Below, piece by piece: positions 5,692 through 8,865 of a stretch of DNA of 8,865 bases (position 1 is the first letter of the stretch; each line of letters starts with the position of its first letter). The stretch lies in assembly GCA_020630145.1 (NCBI GenBank), contig JAHDBX010000047.1, forward strand, positions 1-8,865. Reading direction: 5' to 3'. Position numbers and translations under genes: made by a program. The stretch is from Gammaproteobacteria bacterium. Its GTDB lineage: Bacteria; Pseudomonadota; Gammaproteobacteria; HTCC5015. Under the pieces are notes generated by a model. It saw nothing but the letters and a program-made list of their open reading frames with translations, was not told the origin of the DNA and searched no databases.

Positions 5692-5708
5692 ATGATATAA
5701 CATATCAT
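5692..5708. promoter_or_regulatory. Candidate Zur operator upstream of the GTPase gene
   Basis: ATGATAT-AAC-ATATCAT is a perfect 7-bp inverted repeat with a 3-base centre, 30 bases before the GTPase start. The right part (TATAACATATC) is close to the half-site of the gammaproteobacterial Zur consensus (ATAACATTTC type); the left half fits the 23-bp consensus only partly. Zur repression of COG0523 GTPases and znuA is well known, which supports the call by context. Confidence 0.5.
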
Positions 5709-5738
5709 TTTAAACTGAAGTTTAAGGTTATTATACGT

Positions 5739-6953
5739 ATGCAGCTCAATATCGCTACAAAACTGCCGGTGACTGTGCTTTCAGGTTTTCTTGGTGCAGG
5801 TAAAACGACTGTACTAAGCCATGTTTTGAATAACAGGCAAGGTAAGAAAGTAGCTGTAATTGTGAATGATATGAGTGAAATTAATATCGATTCGGCCATT
5901 GTTCAAAGCGATGTTTCTTTAAATCGCAGCGAAGAGAAGTTGGTAGAAATGAGTAATGGTTGTATTTGTTGCACCTTACGTGAAGATCTTTTAGAAGAAG
6001 TTACCAAGCTTGCGCAGGACGGGCGCTTTGATTATCTACTTATTGAATCTACGGGTATTTCTGAGCCCTTGCCTGTAGCTGAGACTTTTACGTTTGCTGA
6101 TGAAAATGGTGTTTCCTTATCCGATGTGGCCAATTTGGATACTATGGTTACGGTTGTTGATGCCGTGAATTTTCTGAAAGACTACGATGAAGCAAAGTAT
6201 TTAGAAGAGGCGGGTGAATCTTTAGGCGAGCAAGATGAGCGTAGTGTTGCTGATTTGCTGGTCGATCAAGTGGAATTTTCCGATGTTATTCTTATCAGCA
6301 AAACGGACTTGGTTGACGCTAAGGATATTGAACGCCTAAGCGCTATTTTGAAAACACTGAATACGCATGCACGCGTTATTCCTATTGCTCAGGGGCAAGT
6401 CGATATTGATACGGTTCTTAGTACGGGTTTATTTGATTTTGAACGCGCACAGCAAGCCCCGGGTTGGCTGAAAGAAATGCGCGGTGAGCATGTACCTGAA
6501 ACAGAAGAGTATGGTATTGGTAGTTTTAGTTACGCGGCCCGTAGGCCTTTTCATCCCGAAAAGTTTTATCAATTTCTGCACAATACAAAAGAATACGGTA
6601 AGTTGATTCGCTCTAAAGGCTATTTCTGGTTAGCCTCGCGTCCTGAATTTGCAGGTCAATGGAGTCAAGCTGGGGGAATTGCCCGTTATGGTTTTGGTGG
6701 TATGTTTTGGAAGGCTGTACCCAAAGAGAACTGGCCTACTGATGAAGACTACCTTGCTTCCATTCAGGAGCAATGGCTTGAGCCTTTTGGCGATATGCGC
6801 CAAGAACTCGTTTTTATTGGCCAAAGTTTAGATCAGGATAAGATGACACAGGCACTTAATGATTGTCTATTAAGTGAAGAAGATGTGTTACGCGGCAAAG
6901 CCTATTGGCTTACCTTGAATGACCCTTTTCCAGAATGGAGGGAAGGTGAATGA
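5739..6953 (+). CDS. zigA: COG0523 (CobW/YciC/ZigA-type) GTPase, putative zinc metallochaperone
   Basis: This is a cytoplasmic GTPase of 404 residues from the G3E P-loop family. Motifs in order: Walker [10 protein letters not shown] (16-24), the family's metal-binding GCICC (74-78, followed by TLREDL), the ESTG motif (103-106), and the base-specificity motif SKTD (187-190), a common variant of NKxD. A CobW C-terminal domain follows from about 258 ([19 protein letters not shown]) to the end. Zinc-linked members (ZigA, YciC/ZagA) are made under zinc starvation and are thought to hand Zn(II) to client proteins. The upstream Zur-like palindrome, the overlapping DUF1826 gene and the nearby znuA support the zinc branch over a cobalamin (CobW) role. 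Shine-Dalgarno is weak (AAGG, 11 bases upstream). The exact subfamily is inferred. Confidence 0.9.
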   Translation: MQLNIATKLPVTVLSGFLGAGKTTVLSHVLNNRQGKKVAVIVNDMSEINIDSAIVQSDVSLNRSEEKLVEMSNGCICCTLREDLLEEVTKLAQDGRFDYLLIESTGISEPLPVAETFTFADENGVSLSDVANLDTMVTVVDAVNFLKDYDEAKYLEEAGESLGEQDERSVADLLVDQVEFSDVILISKTDLVDAKDIERLSAILKTLNTHARVIPIAQGQVDIDTVLSTGLFDFERAQQAPGWLKEMRGEHVPETEEYGIGSFSYAARRPFHPEKFYQFLHNTKEYGKLIRSKGYFWLASRPEFAGQWSQAGGIARYGFGGMFWKAVPKENWPTDEDYLASIQEQWLEPFGDMRQELVFIGQSLDQDKMTQALNDCLLSEEDVLRGKAYWLTLNDPFPEWREGE

Positions 6954-7669
6954 TGTCGGCTAGCGTTAGTCAGGCCTATAAATCACAGGCTTCTGTCATT
7001 TCTAAAGATAAGATTAGACGTGCGACAGCAAGTCATGACCCCGTTATTTTGGCTGATATTTATAAAGAAGAAATCAATATTGCTATTTGGCAGCGTAGCT
7101 TATCAGCGGCACTAAAGCGCTCCGTACATGACTTTATATTATCGAACCCAAGATTCCAGACTGCTATGACGGTAAACCCCCAAAATGCCTTACTGAATAT
7201 TAGAGAGTCTTTAGGTAGTGGCATAAGCTCCTCCGAGTTGTCTGGGCTATCAGGGCTATCAGAGTTAAGCGAAAATATAGCTGAGCTTGTGGATATGTTT
7301 GCTTATTTATTCGAATTAAGTCGCGTCGGTTTACGTTTGTCAGTACTGGAGTCTGCGATGTGTCCCAAGTTTCATGTTGATAGAGTGCCCGGTCGTTTGG
7401 TTACCACGTATCAAGGTATTGCTACAGAATGGTTAGCACATCAAGATGTAGATCGTTCAAAACTGGGTTTAGGCAGTAATGGCTTACCTGATAGTCAATC
7501 AGGTTTATATAAACGTGATAGCAATATACAACAGCTCACTGTAGGTGATGTTGCTTTGTTAAAAGGTGAGTTGTGGAAAGGTAATGAACATGCAGGCTTG
7601 GTACATCGTTCGCCGGCCTTATTGGCAAACGAAAGCCGTCTATTATTAACCTTGGATTTTAGTGACTAA
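6950..7669 (+). CDS. DUF1826 family protein, partner of the zinc GTPase
   Basis: The 239-residue protein has no signal peptide or membrane segment. I place it in DUF1826 from the conserved C-terminal half: [28 protein letters not shown], then [17 protein letters not shown] and RLLLTLDF. The arrangement H142-x-D144 ... H219 with R230 shortly after resembles the metal-binding triad and substrate arginine of cupin-fold Fe(II)/2-oxoglutarate oxygenases; that is inference, not an established activity. The gene overlaps the GTPase stop by four bases (ATGA), with GGAGGG just upstream; an ATG three bases on is an alternative start. Such coupling implies production together with the GTPase, and DUF1826 genes commonly sit beside COG0523 genes. 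An in-frame 9-bp duplication encodes GLSGLS at 99-104. Confidence 0.85.
   Translation: MMSASVSQAYKSQASVISKDKIRRATASHDPVILADIYKEEINIAIWQRSLSAALKRSVHDFILSNPRFQTAMTVNPQNALLNIRESLGSGISSSELSGLSGLSELSENIAELVDMFAYLFELSRVGLRLSVLESAMCPKFHVDRVPGRLVTTYQGIATEWLAHQDVDRSKLGLGSNGLPDSQSGLYKRDSNIQQLTVGDVALLKGELWKGNEHAGLVHRSPALLANESRLLLTLDFSD
7244..7261 (+). repeat. 9-bp tandem duplication inside the DUF1826 gene
   Basis: GGGCTATCA occurs twice back to back (7244-7252, 7253-7261) and encodes a repeated Gly-Leu-Ser in a low-complexity linker. It looks like replication slippage that kept the frame. Confidence 0.7.
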
Positions 7670-7876
7670 CTTTGTCTATCAGCATTAATTTACGTTCTAT
7701 GTAGATTGATGGCTGAGTGCAAATAACATTCAAAAAAGCTGGCTAAATAAGTAAAGCTACTATGTCGCCAATTAAGCCAAACTACTTGATAGAAAAAAAC
7801 GATTAAGGCTACGTTAAGTTAGTCTAATAAGTTTTGGTTGTTTATATGATTTAACGACTAATTGGAAAGTGTAATA
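7670..7876. other. Intergenic region upstream of znuA
   Basis: No terminator is evident after the DUF1826 gene. TATGATTTAAC at 7845-7855 matches 10 of 11 bases of TATGATATAAC in the Zur-like site before the GTPase (5691-5701). Another half-site-like AAATAACATT lies at 7721-7730. Either could be a weak Zur contact. TATGAT (7845-7850) could also be a -10 box, but I see no good -35. Confidence 0.35.
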
Positions 7877-8865
7877 ATGAAAAAAATATTTATTCTTGTG
7901 TTATCACTCATGCTGATTGCGTGTGGTGAACAGCAGGCTAAAGATACTGATAAAAATGCTGCTTCTGTGAGTGAGACGCCCAAAAAAATTATAGCCAGTT
8001 TTTATCCCTTGGCTTTTATAACTGAACAAGTTGTGGGTAATAAAGCAGAGGTTAGCAATATGGCTGGGAGTGTTGATGTGCATGCTTACGAGCCTTCGCC
8101 TCAAGACCTTGTTAAGCTCAATCATGCGCATCTTGTTGTATTTCAGGGGGCGGAACTTGAGCCATGGACTGATAGCATTATTCCTGAGCTAAAAGCTAAA
8201 GGCGTGTTTACTCTAGAAGTTTCTCATGACTTAGAGTTGGCTAAAATGGAAGAGCATGAAGAGCATGAAGAGCATGAAGAGCATGAAGAGCATGACGAGC
8301 ATGACGAGCATGAAGAGCATGAAGAGCATTCCGGAGCTGAGGGCGAACACCATGAAGAAGAAGGTGGGCATGATCATCATCATGGTGAGTTTGATCCTCA
8401 TACTTGGCTTGATCCAGTTTTAGCACAAAATATGGTAGATGAAATCCTAGCAGCTGTTATAGAAATAGATTCGCGTAATAAAACTGTCTACCAAGCAAAC
8501 GCTAAAATGTTGAAGGATCGTTTTGTTCAACTTGATCGCGCTTTTCAAACCGGTCTGGCACAGTGCGCAAATAATAAAATGATTATTTCTCATGATGCCT
8601 ATGGATATCTTGCGAGCAGATATGGTTTTGAATTTCATGCGATTACGGGGCTATCACCTCAAGATGAACCTTCGGCTAAAATTTTAGCCGAGCTGAAAAA
8701 TGAAGCAAAAGAGGGGATAAGCCATATCCTTATCGAGGAAAATAATATTCGTCGTTTTGCCGATACTTTAGCTCGTGAGACAGGCCTTGAAACTTTACCT
8801 GCTAACCCTCTTGGACGTGGCACGCTTGATCCACAAAAAGATTATTTCGATGTTATGCAAGAAAA
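7877..8865 (+). CDS. znuA: Zinc ABC transporter substrate-binding lipoprotein ZnuA, 3' end outside window
   Basis: ZnuA captures Zn(II) in the periplasm and passes it to the ZnuBC permease. There are 329 codons before the window ends. A lipoprotein signal peptide ends in the lipobox LIAC (C16), so this ZnuA is membrane-tethered, unlike the soluble E. coli form. Cluster A-I features in order: ASFYPLAFITEQVVG, H69 in DVHAYEPSPQD, H175 in FDPHTWLDP, and H239 in SHDAYGYLASRYG; these three histidines correspond to the usual zinc ligands. Between the first two lies a long acidic-histidine loop (125-169): seven EEH and two DEH triplets, then EHHEEE and GGHDHHHG, giving about 15 histidines. Shine-Dalgarno GGAAAG is at 7864-7869. 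ZnuB and ZnuC genes are expected beyond the window. Confidence 0.95.
   Translation, partial: MKKIFILVLSLMLIACGEQQAKDTDKNAASVSETPKKIIASFYPLAFITEQVVGNKAEVSNMAGSVDVHAYEPSPQDLVKLNHAHLVVFQGAELEPWTDSIIPELKAKGVFTLEVSHDLELAKMEEHEEHEEHEEHEEHDEHDEHEEHEEHSGAEGEHHEEEGGHDHHHGEFDPHTWLDPVLAQNMVDEILAAVIEIDSRNKTVYQANAKMLKDRFVQLDRAFQTGLAQCANNKMIISHDAYGYLASRYGFEFHAITGLSPQDEPSAKILAELKNEAKEGISHILIEENNIRRFADTLARETGLETLPANPLGRGTLDPQKDYFDVMQE
8249..8329 (+). repeat. Nine-copy 9-bp minisatellite encoding the ZnuA His-rich loop
   Basis: Nine tandem units of GAAGAGCAT, with units six and seven reading GACGAGCAT, encode (EEH)5(DEH)2(EEH)2 at residues 125-151. Copy-number change would lengthen or shorten the loop by whole triplets without a frameshift. 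The near-identical units indicate recent slippage or gene conversion. Confidence 0.95.

Noticed and set aside
7735..7783. Imperfect inverted repeat TGGCTAAAT / ATTAAGCCA upstream of znuA considered as a terminator
   Set aside because: It has one mismatch, a loop of over 20 bases and no T run, so it does not fit an intrinsic terminator.
8241..8426. Minus-strand frame rich in His-Ala-Leu repeats
   Set aside because: It is the reverse-strand shadow of the 9-bp minisatellite in znuA.
1..8865. CRISPR array, insertion sequence or transposase, integrase, origin
   Set aside because: I saw no evenly spaced direct repeats with unique spacers, no transposase or integrase motifs, no duplicated tRNA end and no DnaA-box cluster.

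Overview
The window looks like a chromosomal segment of a low-GC, probably marine gammaproteobacterium. The evidence is the gene order lysC - csrA - tRNA-Ser(GCT), which is a familiar gammaproteobacterial arrangement, together with a COG0523 GTPase / DUF1826 / ZnuA zinc block and AT-rich intergenic DNA. A Cellvibrionales-type organism is a guess only; nothing here fixes the genus.

Left part (1-1420), core genome: the 3' end of lysC (aspartate kinase, two ACT domains), csrA with its own terminator, and a tRNA-Ser(GCT) gene. The tRNA has a recognisable promoter with a GC-rich discriminator, a short hairpin in its 5' leader, and a 20-bp-stem bidirectional terminator directly after the CCA end.

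Middle part (1420-5330), accessory-looking: a GC-richer, hairpin-bearing non-coding block. Next come two minus-strand genes: a secreted protein of eight Trp/Cys repeats, preceded by a possible 19-codon leader ORF, and then a 131-aa protein of unknown function. Divergent from these is a secreted proteinase-K-type subtilase with a propeptide, two predicted disulfides and a proline-rich C-terminal tail, followed by a 111-aa exported protein that ends in a good terminator. A perfect Fnr/Anr-type box lies between the divergent genes, and a second near-perfect one lies beyond the terminator. Three of the four larger proteins in this part carry export signals, so it reads as a small secretome island next to a tRNA gene.

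Right part (5330-8865), zinc homeostasis: a ZigA/YciC-type COG0523 zinc-chaperone GTPase, preceded by a 17-bp palindrome resembling a Zur operator. It overlaps by 4 bases a DUF1826 gene whose product has an HxD...H motif. A zinc-binding lipoprotein ZnuA follows, cut by the window end; its histidine-rich loop is encoded by nine tandem copies of a 9-bp unit. The group fits a Zur-controlled zinc-starvation response: ZnuA captures periplasmic Zn(II), the GTPase would deliver scarce metal to client proteins, and the DUF1826 protein is a tightly coupled partner of unknown chemistry.
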